Source: a virus
IMG/VR virus record: IMGVR_UViG_3300046804_002937
Coordinates: 1 to 45,738 of that record
DNA length: 45,738 nucleotides
Reading direction: 5' to 3' (one strand)
Below, in pieces: positions 31,819-41,200 of the stretch. The notes below the pieces were generated by a model. That model had not been told where the DNA came from and ran no database searches. It saw nothing but the letters and a program-made list of their open reading frames with translations. A program made the translations under genes and the position numbers. Each line of letters opens with the position of its first letter. Position 1 is the stretch's first letter.

Positions 31819-33390
31819 TTATTCAATCTTCACTGTAATCTGTCCACCCGAAGTCACTGTGATTGGATAAGTGTTTCCGTCTGGATATTGCCAATAATTT
31901 GCGACACCTACCACATAATCGGCTGTTGAATCAGGACCACCGCCTGGGAAATAAACTCCAAGAACAGTTGTTGCTGGTCCAGAATTACCAGAGACAAAAG
32001 GATTATAAGTTGCAGGATTGCCACCTGGGAAATATGAAGATGGATTTCCAGGAACCAGTGGATTATAAGTTGCGCCGAGTGGAGGGTTATATGTTGATCC
32101 AATAGGTGGATTATATGTTGCAGGATTACTTGGTGCGCCTGGAGTATATGGCGCAGCAGGATTTCCACCACTGTATTGTGAGCAGCCACCAGGAATTACT
32201 GAGTTATATGAATTATTATATGCTGGTTGATATTGTGCACAACCAGGAGGATTGAAATATGTGCAATTTCCTGGGCTTCCTGGAACTGGATCGACACAAG
32301 TTCCACCACCATACTGCGTGCAATATCCAGGATAGACTGGAATTGGCGAAGCGCAATTTCCAAGTGTTGGTGGATATGGAACACAAGGTCCTGGTCCATA
32401 ATTTGGATTACCGCCACTGGCAGGGTTTGGACTTATGCAATTACCCTGGACTGGTGAACCATATTGCGCGCATCCTGGAGCATTTGGAGCAGCATATGCA
32501 TCGCATCCAGGTGGACCATAGATTGGATTGTTGCCGACAGGATAGCAAGCATATGAGACATAACTTGTACCACCAAATCCATAAGGGTCATCAAAAAATG
32601 GACTTGGGCAACCACCATAACCACCACCAGTGACTGATGACTGTCCTTGATAATTTGTAATTTCTGTCCAAGCAGTATCTGTTGCTGGATTTTGTCCAAT
32701 TACATTTCCAGGAGTTGGTGAAATGCAGCCACCTGGATTACCATAGGTTGGTGAAATACATGGACCTTGTGTGTAATTATACTCGCTGCAACCAGCAGCA
32801 ACATAAGGATTAGTGCCAGTTACAACATCAGGTCCATAACTTATGCAACCAGGTGGCACAACATAATTGTATTCTGCGCATCCACCACCAGTTGGATTAT
32901 TTGCATTAATGCAATAGTTTGGATTATATGTTCCACCACAATATGGTGAACTTGGTGGATTGTAATAATTGGCAGAAACACAATTACCCTCAGTTGGGCT
33001 CAAACATGAGCCAGGAAAGAATGGTGGTGCTGGATTACCACCTGTTGGATTTGCATAATTCAAACAATTTACTGGATTGTATGTATTATTTGATGGCGAC
33101 CCAGCAGCATTATATGTGCTAGTCACAGGTGGATTATAAGTTGCTCCAATAGGAGGATTATATGATGTGATGCTACCACCACCAATTGGATTATAGGTTG
33201 CTGGTTGTGGACCGTTATAACTGGCTGGAGTAGATGGCGTTGATGGATTTCCAGGTGTGGCTTGACCAGAAACGGTGATTTTATTTCTTCCATATGGAAC
33301 AGTGATGTTTCCGCTGGAATTAAAAACTGTGGTTCCTCGCGCATTGCCAGGAATCCAAGTTTTATTTAAATCGTAACTACGACCTGCCAT
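31819..33390 (-). CDS. Cys/Pro/Tyr/Asn-rich repetitive virion protein
   Basis: The product has 523 residues. The N-terminus (NITVPYGRNKITVSGQATPG) and C-terminus (YWQYPDGNTYPITVTSGGQI) look like small beta elements. Between them lies a low-complexity region of ATYNPP, GATYNPPxG, GNCxSPxPG, PGCxxY and AGCSEYNY-like units. I count about 22 Cys residues, mostly in G/P-x-C contexts, which is unusual for a phage cytoplasmic product. It has no signal peptide. It lies between a fibre gene and a prolyl-hydroxylase-type gene, starting inside the stop of the fibre gene (TAATG). I infer an extended virion fibre or surface protein, cross-linked or metal-bound through Cys. No known function. Confidence 0.55.
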   Translation of the reverse strand: MAGRSYDLNKTWIPGNARGTTVFNSSGNITVPYGRNKITVSGQATPGNPSTPSTPASYNGPQPATYNPIGGGSITSYNPPIGATYNPPVTSTYNAAGSPSNNTYNPVNCLNYANPTGGNPAPPFFPGSCLSPTEGNCVSANYYNPPSSPYCGGTYNPNYCINANNPTGGGCAEYNYVVPPGCISYGPDVVTGTNPYVAAGCSEYNYTQGPCISPTYGNPGGCISPTPGNVIGQNPATDTAWTEITNYQGQSSVTGGGYGGCPSPFFDDPYGFGGTSYVSYACYPVGNNPIYGPPGCDAYAAPNAPGCAQYGSPVQGNCISPNPASGGNPNYGPGPCVPYPPTLGNCASPIPVYPGYCTQYGGGTCVDPVPGSPGNCTYFNPPGCAQYQPAYNNSYNSVIPGGCSQYSGGNPAAPYTPGAPSNPATYNPPIGSTYNPPLGATYNPLVPGNPSSYFPGGNPATYNPFVSGNSGPATTVLGVYFPGGGPDSTADYVVGVANYWQYPDGNTYPITVTSGGQITVKIE

Positions 33391-34745
33391 TATCTTGCAT
33401 CTTTAACAGTTAAAGTACCAATAAATGTCGTACCACCATCATATGTGGTTAGTGTCCAAATATCTGTATTGCCTGCTGTGGTCGTTGTTGCAGGAGGAAC
33501 TTGACCACCAGCCCAGTAAATTGTATTACCCCAAGAAACGGTTTTGTTACCACCAGTTCCTTGTACAAGAACTAGTTGTACAGTAAACACATTTCCGCTG
33601 GCTGGAGCATTCGCAAATGTAAATGTTGAATTACTTGTCAGAGTGTATCTAAACCAGTTTGATGTTCCCAAATCTACGGTAGTAGCACCAGATGCACTAG
33701 TATTAATCAAATATTCTCTAGACGAACGCATTACCGTATTAGTAATGTTTCCAGAAGTAATATTACCAGTTGCTAAATTTGCAATGTAAGCACTACTGCT
33801 GACACTCAATCCACCACTAAACAATGTATTGATCACAGAAACATTACCAGCACTAATATTTCCTGCAGCGAGTGGACCAAGAGCATTATTAACACGAACT
33901 TCCCAGCGATTGTTTATGTCATCATCCCAGTAGATATCAGCATTACCAGAAGCACCAGATCTCTGAACTCGATAGAAAGCGTCAGCATCGCTGTTTAGAC
34001 CATAACGGACGATATATCCGTTGCTGACTGTTGCGGCAGGAGCAGTGATTGGATTACCGACTGCTAGGAAGTCAATATAAGCATTTACAATATTTGCATT
34101 TGTTATATTTGCATTACCGCTTACAACAATATTTCCAGTTGAGGTATTTCTCGTTACAACAAGATTTCCTGTTGATGTGTTGCTTACAACTGCTAGGTTA
34201 TATGCAAATAAATTGTTAGTAACATTTACAGTGCCAGTCACATTCGCATTTGCAAACACTCGAGTGTTTGAGTAGACATTGAACTGTGCACCAGCGGCAC
34301 TATTTGCAATCGTAACGACACCAGCATTGATAGTCACAATCTGCGTGTTGACATTGAGTGTGCCAGAGGTCGCGTTTGAAATTGAAACATTTGAACCAAA
34401 GAATGTGGTGTTTGTGTTCACATTCATTCTGTCGGTGGCACCCATACGGCGAATATGAATATCTCCAGCATCCACATACAAGTGGTTGGAAGAATTATCC
34501 ATTTCGATATTGAATACCGTTAGAGTTCCGTCGATATTCGTGTCATCGGTAACATCAAGAATCACACCACCAGTTGAATTGGCTAGACGAAGATAGCCCT
34601 CAGAGATGATCACATTTCCCTTTGGCTTTGTGAAATTACCGCGAGCAATCTCATTAACATCGTTTGCCATGAGATTATCAGTGATTCTCCACTGATTAAA
34701 TGTATTGCTAGTGGTTGTTAAACCGACATTTACTGTATTTGCCAT
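33390..34745 (-). CDS. Tail fibre-like virion protein (451 aa)
   Basis: A repetitive Asn/Thr/Val/Ala protein with fibre-like short strands: ISNATSGTLNVNTQIVTINA, NTSTGNLVVTRNTSTGNIVV and GNISAGNVSVINTLFSGG. The N-terminus (SNTFNQWRITDNLMANDVNE) is a common baseplate-attachment start in environmental myovirus fibres. The middle holds RVQRSGASGNADIYWDDDIN followed by NRWEVRVN. The C-terminal domain (about 345-451) has TSNSTFTFANAP, NKTVSWGNTIYWAGGQVPP and DIWTLTTYDGGTTFIG, a widespread fibre-end domain. It may be the main or side tail fibre. Its gene follows the small coiled-coil gene by three bases. Confidence 0.65.
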   Translation of the reverse strand: MANTVNVGLTTTSNTFNQWRITDNLMANDVNEIARGNFTKPKGNVIISEGYLRLANSTGGVILDVTDDTNIDGTLTVFNIEMDNSSNHLYVDAGDIHIRRMGATDRMNVNTNTTFFGSNVSISNATSGTLNVNTQIVTINAGVVTIANSAAGAQFNVYSNTRVFANANVTGTVNVTNNLFAYNLAVVSNTSTGNLVVTRNTSTGNIVVSGNANITNANIVNAYIDFLAVGNPITAPAATVSNGYIVRYGLNSDADAFYRVQRSGASGNADIYWDDDINNRWEVRVNNALGPLAAGNISAGNVSVINTLFSGGLSVSSSAYIANLATGNITSGNITNTVMRSSREYLINTSASGATTVDLGTSNWFRYTLTSNSTFTFANAPASGNVFTVQLVLVQGTGGNKTVSWGNTIYWAGGQVPPATTTTAGNTDIWTLTTYDGGTTFIGTLTVKDAR

Positions 34746-34748
34746 ATT

Positions 34749-34976
34749 TTACTTCTCGCCACCGACGGCTTTTAAAATTTGTCCAAGCATATTCTTGATG
34801 TCAGAGACTTCTGACTTCAGACTATTTATCTCTGCTTCTACCTGCTTCTGTCTGCGAATCTCCGCCATTTTCTGTTCGTGTTTCGCCACTGCAGACTTAT
34901 TTGTATTTAATATCGCAAAGTTATCCATATCCTTCACAAAACTCATATTATCTTTCACTCTGGCTTTCTCGCCCAT
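34749..34976 (-). CDS. Small coiled-coil virion protein (75 aa)
   Basis: Unnamed protein, charged and helical throughout. AVAKHEQKMAEIRRQKQVEA then EINSLKSEVSDIKNMLGQIL shows a heptad pattern typical of a short coiled coil (about 35-70). The ATG at 34976 has AGAAGG 8 bases upstream. A TTG-initiated reading from 35000 would overlap the preceding gene and is not preferred. Lying between a large baseplate-type gene and a fibre gene, it may trimerise or connect the fibre. Confidence 0.6.
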   Translation of the reverse strand: MGEKARVKDNMSFVKDMDNFAILNTNKSAVAKHEQKMAEIRRQKQVEAEINSLKSEVSDIKNMLGQILKAVGGEK

Positions 34977-34980
34977 AATA

Positions 34981-37900
34981 TTATCCTTCTGGTGTAGCAA
35001 TAATTCTTAGATTCTTAACCTTTGGAACAATCGAAGGGTCTGAAGAGAGCAAGCAAACCTTAACTTGGAAGTTCTTGAAGGAACCGCCAATTGGATATGC
35101 AACTCCATTCTCAGTGTATTTAATTCGATTTTCCGTAAGTGATGGACGGAATTCTAATCCAATCAATGTAAATGGATTGCGAGAAGAAATATCCTTCACT
35201 TTGGTCATACGACGCCAACTCTTATCTGCGATCTTTTCTGGGTCATCTGCAGAAAGAACCTTGTAGTATACTTGAATATCGCATGCTGTTGGAAGAACCG
35301 CATCCATGAATACACGAAGATCGCCAGATTCAAACCCTTCTCCAAGAATAATCTCACGAGTAATGTACTTCGCAGCCATATTACCGCCAGCCTTACCTGT
35401 TTCACCAGCAACAAGAGCGGTTGCTGTTGTTGTTACTGTTGCATTGCCAGCATTAATTGCAATAGTTGGATTTTCTAGGTAGCCATATCCAGATGTTGTA
35501 ACCACAATATGATTAATTGTATTCGAGCCATCAGTATTTGCAACTGCAAACCCTGTAGCACCTGTACCAGTGTCATTAGGGTTATTTGTGATTGTTACAT
35601 TATAGAAACCAATATTCCAGTTATTTGCGTAATATGTTTCGCGATATAGTTGGGCAAAGTTATTGATAGTGCTATTTGAACTGCCCTTAATTACATTACC
35701 GCTTGAAGAAATCGCATTATACCCAGCACCAATATTTGTAATAGAGATTTCATTATTTGAAATTCCAGCATTATTGATACCAAATGTCACTGCAGCGACA
35801 GATAGTCTTTCAGCATTAACAATTGGCGAAATATCTGGATTAGATGATGACATTTCAACTGTCATCATGAAACTATTTGCATTACCACGAGTTAATAGTC
35901 TGCGGTTCAAGAATGATGCCGAAGATGGCTTACCTGATTTATCAAGGATAGTACCATATTCAACTGCTGCGTGTGGAACAAGATAGACTCCTGTTGTTTC
36001 CGCAGCACCAGTTGCAGCATAAGTGCCTTTAAGTTTATAATCCACTGAACCAACTGGGAACTTCAACTCAGAAGAAATCAACATGACACGGTCGATTGGA
36101 ACATTTGCAGTTGGAGTTTCAGTTAAATTAAAGGTTGCAGTACCAGAAGATTCAAAGACTGCCTTATGCAACACAAACATCAAGTCTTGGTTTTGATATG
36201 GTGTCCAAGTTGATGAGTTTTGTGAACGGAAGAATGAGCCAGCATATGGTTGTTCTGAGATACGGCGAGGAACTGCTGATCCAAGAACATCTGTGCCCAA
36301 TTCAGCAATCCAAACTTCATAGTCTGGTGAATCAGAACCAATAACAATCGCATATTCACGATCTGGTTCAAGGAACACTGGATCGTCAAATGTAAACTTC
36401 GTGACAGTTGCTGCATCTGATGTGCTTGGAACTTCAGAAACTTTTACATCTTTGGCTTGTACAGTTTTTGCAGCAATATAGTTCTTTGTTGGGTATCCAT
36501 TCACAACTTCAGCAATCTTGACTGTTACTGGTAATTGCATTGATCCACGAGAGATCAACTTGGAGTTCTGGAAGTATTGAGCCACAGATGGTTTGGACTT
36601 AAAGAACAGATCAATAGAAGTACAGAAGATACCATAGTTCTGTTGATTGCCGTCTGGCTTTGGTGTAAAGAATGTCTGAGCCAAACCGTCGCCAAGAGGA
36701 ATTCTTGGAGTCGTTGATGCCGTCGACAAGGTCACAGGCGACTTTGTTGCAGTTCCGTTATATGTGCGATCTGCTGGATTCACAGGAACGACTGGAATAT
36801 CAGCAAATGTTTCTGGAAGCGGTGGCAACACAGGCGTTGTTTGAATGCGCTGTGAAGTCTTTAAGATACCACTTGCCGAATAGATTGCTGCAGCGCGCAT
36901 CTTATAGTCTGGATCGTTATAGCGATCTGTATCAGTAATCGTAAAGGTACGATCACCAGTCTTAAACTTAAATCCAGGATATGATGGGATGTGGAACACA
37001 CCAGCAAGAGTACCATGCTGATCAACTTCGAAGTTACCAATTGAATAGTGTGTATTGCTTGATGGTGTAAATGACAATGCGCTGTTTAGAACGGCAGTTG
37101 CACCATCGATCTGTATGATGCGCTTTAATGCACCAACACCAGTTCCTGCAGTAATATAAATCAAATTACCGTTTGCAGGATTGTTACCACTATAAGTGTT
37201 TAGAATGATCGTTGAGGTGTTTGGGATTGCAACATTTGCAGTCACACCAGAGCGATGAATAAACGAACTTACATTGATATTGATTGTAGAGTTTGTCACA
37301 CTACGAATCACATTATTTGACGCGATACCTGCACCATTGAATTCATATGCACCAAGTGCCTTCGAAGCAGTATTTGATGCGTTGAATAACCAGGTTTTTG
37401 AGTTTGATGTGGTATTTGTATTTGCTTTAATGTTGCCATCGATTGGCTCAATAGCAATTGCACCCGCACCAGCATTATTGTAGAAACGAACATAACCTCT
37501 AAATGTGGCTAGGTCGTAGCGAGGAGCACCGCTAGATGTCTGATAAACAATATCGCCATCTTTATAATCTGAACTCATTGTTGAGAGTGAGTTAGAACCA
37601 ACCGCAACCACATTCATATTCATGTAGTTTTGATTGATATAAAGGATATTCTCACCAGAGGATGCAATTACTGTACCGAATGCATTTCCTCGAGTTGGAG
37701 TGATAATACCTTCGCCTGGAATGAATGAATCTGAGGTTGCGTAGTTATTAACAGAAATGACCGTTGCGTTTGAATACACAATATTGCTTACACCATTTTG
37801 AATATACAACGGTGCAGTTGGGTCAAAGTCGCCATCTAAACGACGAACAACGAGAGTAGAATTTGCTGAGTAATAGGTTTCAATTTTACCATTAAAGGTA

Positions 37901-38193
37901 TTCACATTGCTTGAAGTGCCTTGCCACACAATATCAGTTACTGCTTCATTTGCAGAAGTATTAATCGTTACTGCGTTGTTTCTAGAAAAATTAATAATCT
38001 TTTTAGAATCAAGTAGCAATCTGCCGCCAGCCTGACTAAATCCATTTACCGCAACATCGTCAAAGAATAATTTTGCAAGAGTATATGGCATAAGGTTATG
38101 CGCAGTAAACTCAACTTCTCTTTCACGAATATATGGAATGAGGCTCGAATCAACGACTACCTTACCATAATTTGTTGTAATATTGTTTGGCAT
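34981..38193 (-). CDS. Large virion structural protein, baseplate/fibre connector (1070 aa)
   Basis: I infer a baseplate-associated protein from its place after the DUF4815-like gene and before fibre genes, roughly where T4 has genes 9-10; I see no clear match to either. The N-terminus IPYIREREVEFTAHNLMPYT then LAKLFFDDVAVNGF is typical of these environmental phage proteins. The middle has beta modules with GEGIITPTRGNAFGTVIASS. A Pro-rich linker QTTPVLPPLPETFADIPVVP lies near residue 450, followed by a carbohydrate-module-like region (TVKIAEVVNGYPTK, LEPDREYAIVIGSD). The C-terminal 130 residues (ACDIQVYYKVLSADDPEKIA to KVKNLRIIATPEG) look like a compact beta domain. Confidence 0.65.
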   Translation of the reverse strand: MPNNITTNYGKVVVDSSLIPYIREREVEFTAHNLMPYTLAKLFFDDVAVNGFSQAGGRLLLDSKKIINFSRNNAVTINTSANEAVTDIVWQGTSSNVNTFNGKIETYYSANSTLVVRRLDGDFDPTAPLYIQNGVSNIVYSNATVISVNNYATSDSFIPGEGIITPTRGNAFGTVIASSGENILYINQNYMNMNVVAVGSNSLSTMSSDYKDGDIVYQTSSGAPRYDLATFRGYVRFYNNAGAGAIAIEPIDGNIKANTNTTSNSKTWLFNASNTASKALGAYEFNGAGIASNNVIRSVTNSTININVSSFIHRSGVTANVAIPNTSTIILNTYSGNNPANGNLIYITAGTGVGALKRIIQIDGATAVLNSALSFTPSSNTHYSIGNFEVDQHGTLAGVFHIPSYPGFKFKTGDRTFTITDTDRYNDPDYKMRAAAIYSASGILKTSQRIQTTPVLPPLPETFADIPVVPVNPADRTYNGTATKSPVTLSTASTTPRIPLGDGLAQTFFTPKPDGNQQNYGIFCTSIDLFFKSKPSVAQYFQNSKLISRGSMQLPVTVKIAEVVNGYPTKNYIAAKTVQAKDVKVSEVPSTSDAATVTKFTFDDPVFLEPDREYAIVIGSDSPDYEVWIAELGTDVLGSAVPRRISEQPYAGSFFRSQNSSTWTPYQNQDLMFVLHKAVFESSGTATFNLTETPTANVPIDRVMLISSELKFPVGSVDYKLKGTYAATGAAETTGVYLVPHAAVEYGTILDKSGKPSSASFLNRRLLTRGNANSFMMTVEMSSSNPDISPIVNAERLSVAAVTFGINNAGISNNEISITNIGAGYNAISSSGNVIKGSSNSTINNFAQLYRETYYANNWNIGFYNVTITNNPNDTGTGATGFAVANTDGSNTINHIVVTTSGYGYLENPTIAINAGNATVTTTATALVAGETGKAGGNMAAKYITREIILGEGFESGDLRVFMDAVLPTACDIQVYYKVLSADDPEKIADKSWRRMTKVKDISSRNPFTLIGLEFRPSLTENRIKYTENGVAYPIGGSFKNFQVKVCLLSSDPSIVPKVKNLRIIATPEG

Positions 38194-38217
38194 ATTTCTA
38201 CTCTATCCTATTTAAAA

Positions 38218-41200
38218 TTAACGCTCATAATAGTTCATATCAAAATCGCGATTAAAATCACCGCCACCGCCAATTGAACTTTCTGTATAACCAGAAATTC
38301 CAGTGCTACCGCCTGCAATGATTGGTGGCGTAGCAAATGGATTTTGTGCTTCAATCGTTGGGGTTGTATATGTTGATGCGATTGGAACGCTTGGGAACCA
38401 TAAATTGTCACCATTAAATGTTCCACCATATCCGAATAGACCAATTCCACCGAGATTAAATGGATCAAATCCAAGGTTAGCCCAACTCCAATCAAACAAT
38501 ATCGCAGGTTCAAGCGGTAATGTTGGGAAGATTGGTTCTGTTGGTGGCGGATCATTTGGCGTGATCACAGGAGGTGGATCTGATGGAGGCGTCACAACAA
38601 CTCTTGCTGAAGTATTTGCTGGCGGATCACTACTTGGAGTTGTAATAATTACCGTTGCAGCATTGCTGGTTGGAGGTGGTAATGTCACAGGAGTTGGTCT
38701 TTCAACCACTGTTTCACGAATTACTGTCTGCGTCTCAACAATTCTTTCTGGAACAGAAATGACTTCTGGCTTCAATTCATCAGATGCCCAGTAGTCCGTA
38801 TCTGGAGTCAACGAAATGCTTCCATTAAACTGACCAAACAAGAATGGCTGAACGCCAACACCCTTATTCGAAGCAAGACCTTGACTGATTGCTGGAGTTT
38901 CTGTGTATTCCAACGAAACAGTTTTCTTGTTCTTTGTAGTATTGGTATTAATGATATCCTGGAAGTCGAGTGGAGTGACCTTCATGACAGGAATCATGAA
39001 TCCGTTTTCAAGTGCAACAGCAAAGTCTTGAGACTTATAATTTGCAATGTTGAAGTTAGTGAAGTTCTCACCAACGATACCATACTTCTCTTTCTCAGTG
39101 CCGTCTTCATAAGCAGTCTTATCTGCCATGGCGAGTTTTTCAACATTATTCAATGAAGTGAAGAACTCGACTTTCTGCAATCGTTTTTCGATTGAAGAAA
39201 TGTCCTTCATCGTGAAACGACGATTTTCGATAAACTTGGTTCTGATATCACGAATATCCGCCACATATGGTGGTAGATAAATCGTATACAGCGTCATTGC
39301 ATCGTCACGATCTTCTGGTGGCAGCGGCTGTGGAGCCGATTTACCTTGGATCACTCGGAATTCCTTATCCTTTGAAAGAACAAGTTTATCAATACGAGGC
39401 AAATAGTAGTCAAGCGACAATTCTGTCACTTCATTTGGAGACGGTAGATTTGGAACTGTGCGAGACTGGCTCGTATCACCAATTGGGCGTGTTGGACGGA
39501 AATCCAAGCAATCGCGAAGATAATATACAGAGCCAGTTGACGAAGTGTAGATTGGGATTGATCCATTCTCATATTGTGTTTGTGAATATGAGTCAACAGA
39601 GAAGAAGGAAACATTTGCGCCAGCAGTGTAGATATGCTGATAGAAGTCGACATGAACTAGCAGTTTAGCGGCTGGTGCATCATATCCTTCCTTCAAGATC
39701 AATTGAGCGTGCTCGTATACATCATCTCTTTGACCGTAATCAACAGTGAAATTATTTGTAATGTCTTGAACATTGTTTGCATCTGGATAACTAGAGGCAT
39801 TGCCTGCAAGAACTTTACGAACCTTCACAACATCTGGCACGAATAGAGAAATCGAATCTCCTGGACGAACTGTATTGAATTGAGTATTTCCTAAGAAAAT
39901 CAATCCATTTGCAATATCAACATTTGCAACATCAGTGAAGTTTGAAACAGTTACAGTGGTGTTACCGCTCGGTGATGTTGGATATGTGAAGTTCGAACTC
40001 GTTCCGACATAAGTCGTGTTGCTGAAGAAAATCTTTTTACGAATTTTATCTTCAGCATCATTCTCTTTAACATTAATAATGAGGTCGAGTTTAAGTACAT
40101 CTGGCACATATGTATCAATGGTAATAGATGTTGCTGGTGAGCCAATTGTAACATTCGCAGCTGTCAATTGCAAAATTGCACCGTTTGGATAACTAGTGTT
40201 TCCGTTATTGTCACGAACGATCGCAATCAAATTATCTTGCACTGCTGCAGTTGCATCAGCCCATGGAATTGTTTCGAAAGTTTCTAGACCAGAACCTTGC
40301 GATAGAGCAAACTGATTTGCAGTACCAGTGTTAGCGCGATTTAGAATAATCTTGTTATAGGTATAATCAGCATTATTCAATGAAGATCGTTTTGTGAAAT
40401 CACCAGGCAATTTGAACAACAAAGTATTTCGTAGTTTATCTTCTACGACTGTTTCTCCATTCACATATTGTGATTGGATTGAGATGTTCATCGATGCATT
40501 AGCAACTGCGACAAGAACATTTGAGACAGAAGGACCAGCAATAAATGACTCAGCATGCTCCATATGGAAGTCCAACTGAACCACGGAGTTGGCATCTGCA
40601 ACACCACCGTTATCAAAGTTGGAATCTAGGAATGCAGTCTTTGTTGTGCCATCATAGCGAGTAATTGTGCGAGTCTGGCTGGAGACATTTTGTGCATATG
40701 TCGTTTGTTTGTAAACTTGCAGTGGATTTGTTAGGTTATTTGTTCCGACAATCGTCTTTGAGAACTCAGTGTTGACAGTGAAGAAGTCACCAATCGTATT
40801 GACAGAAACAATTTCGCGAACATCATCGCCGATACGAATAATATCACCAACTGCAACATTTCCACTGCTGAATACATTTGCAACTGCAGAGTTGCCATTT
40901 ACGCGATAACTGCCTGCAAAGATATTTGCAGTATTCACATTTGCAACAGCATCCAAACGAACTGGAAGAACTGTGACTGACACATTTAGATAAGCATTGT
41001 CTTGTGCAGACATCTTATCTTGGAAGCGAATTGTATTCGCATTTGAAGATGCGGCTGTGACTTTCACAACCTTTGGATTCATTTGGATATCTGTCATATA
41101 CAATGCATAGACACCGTTTGAATCTCTGCGAGAGTCGAATGCGTCAGCCGTTGAGCGAATGAAGTTCTTGACCCGAACAGAACCAATACGAGTGTTCTGA

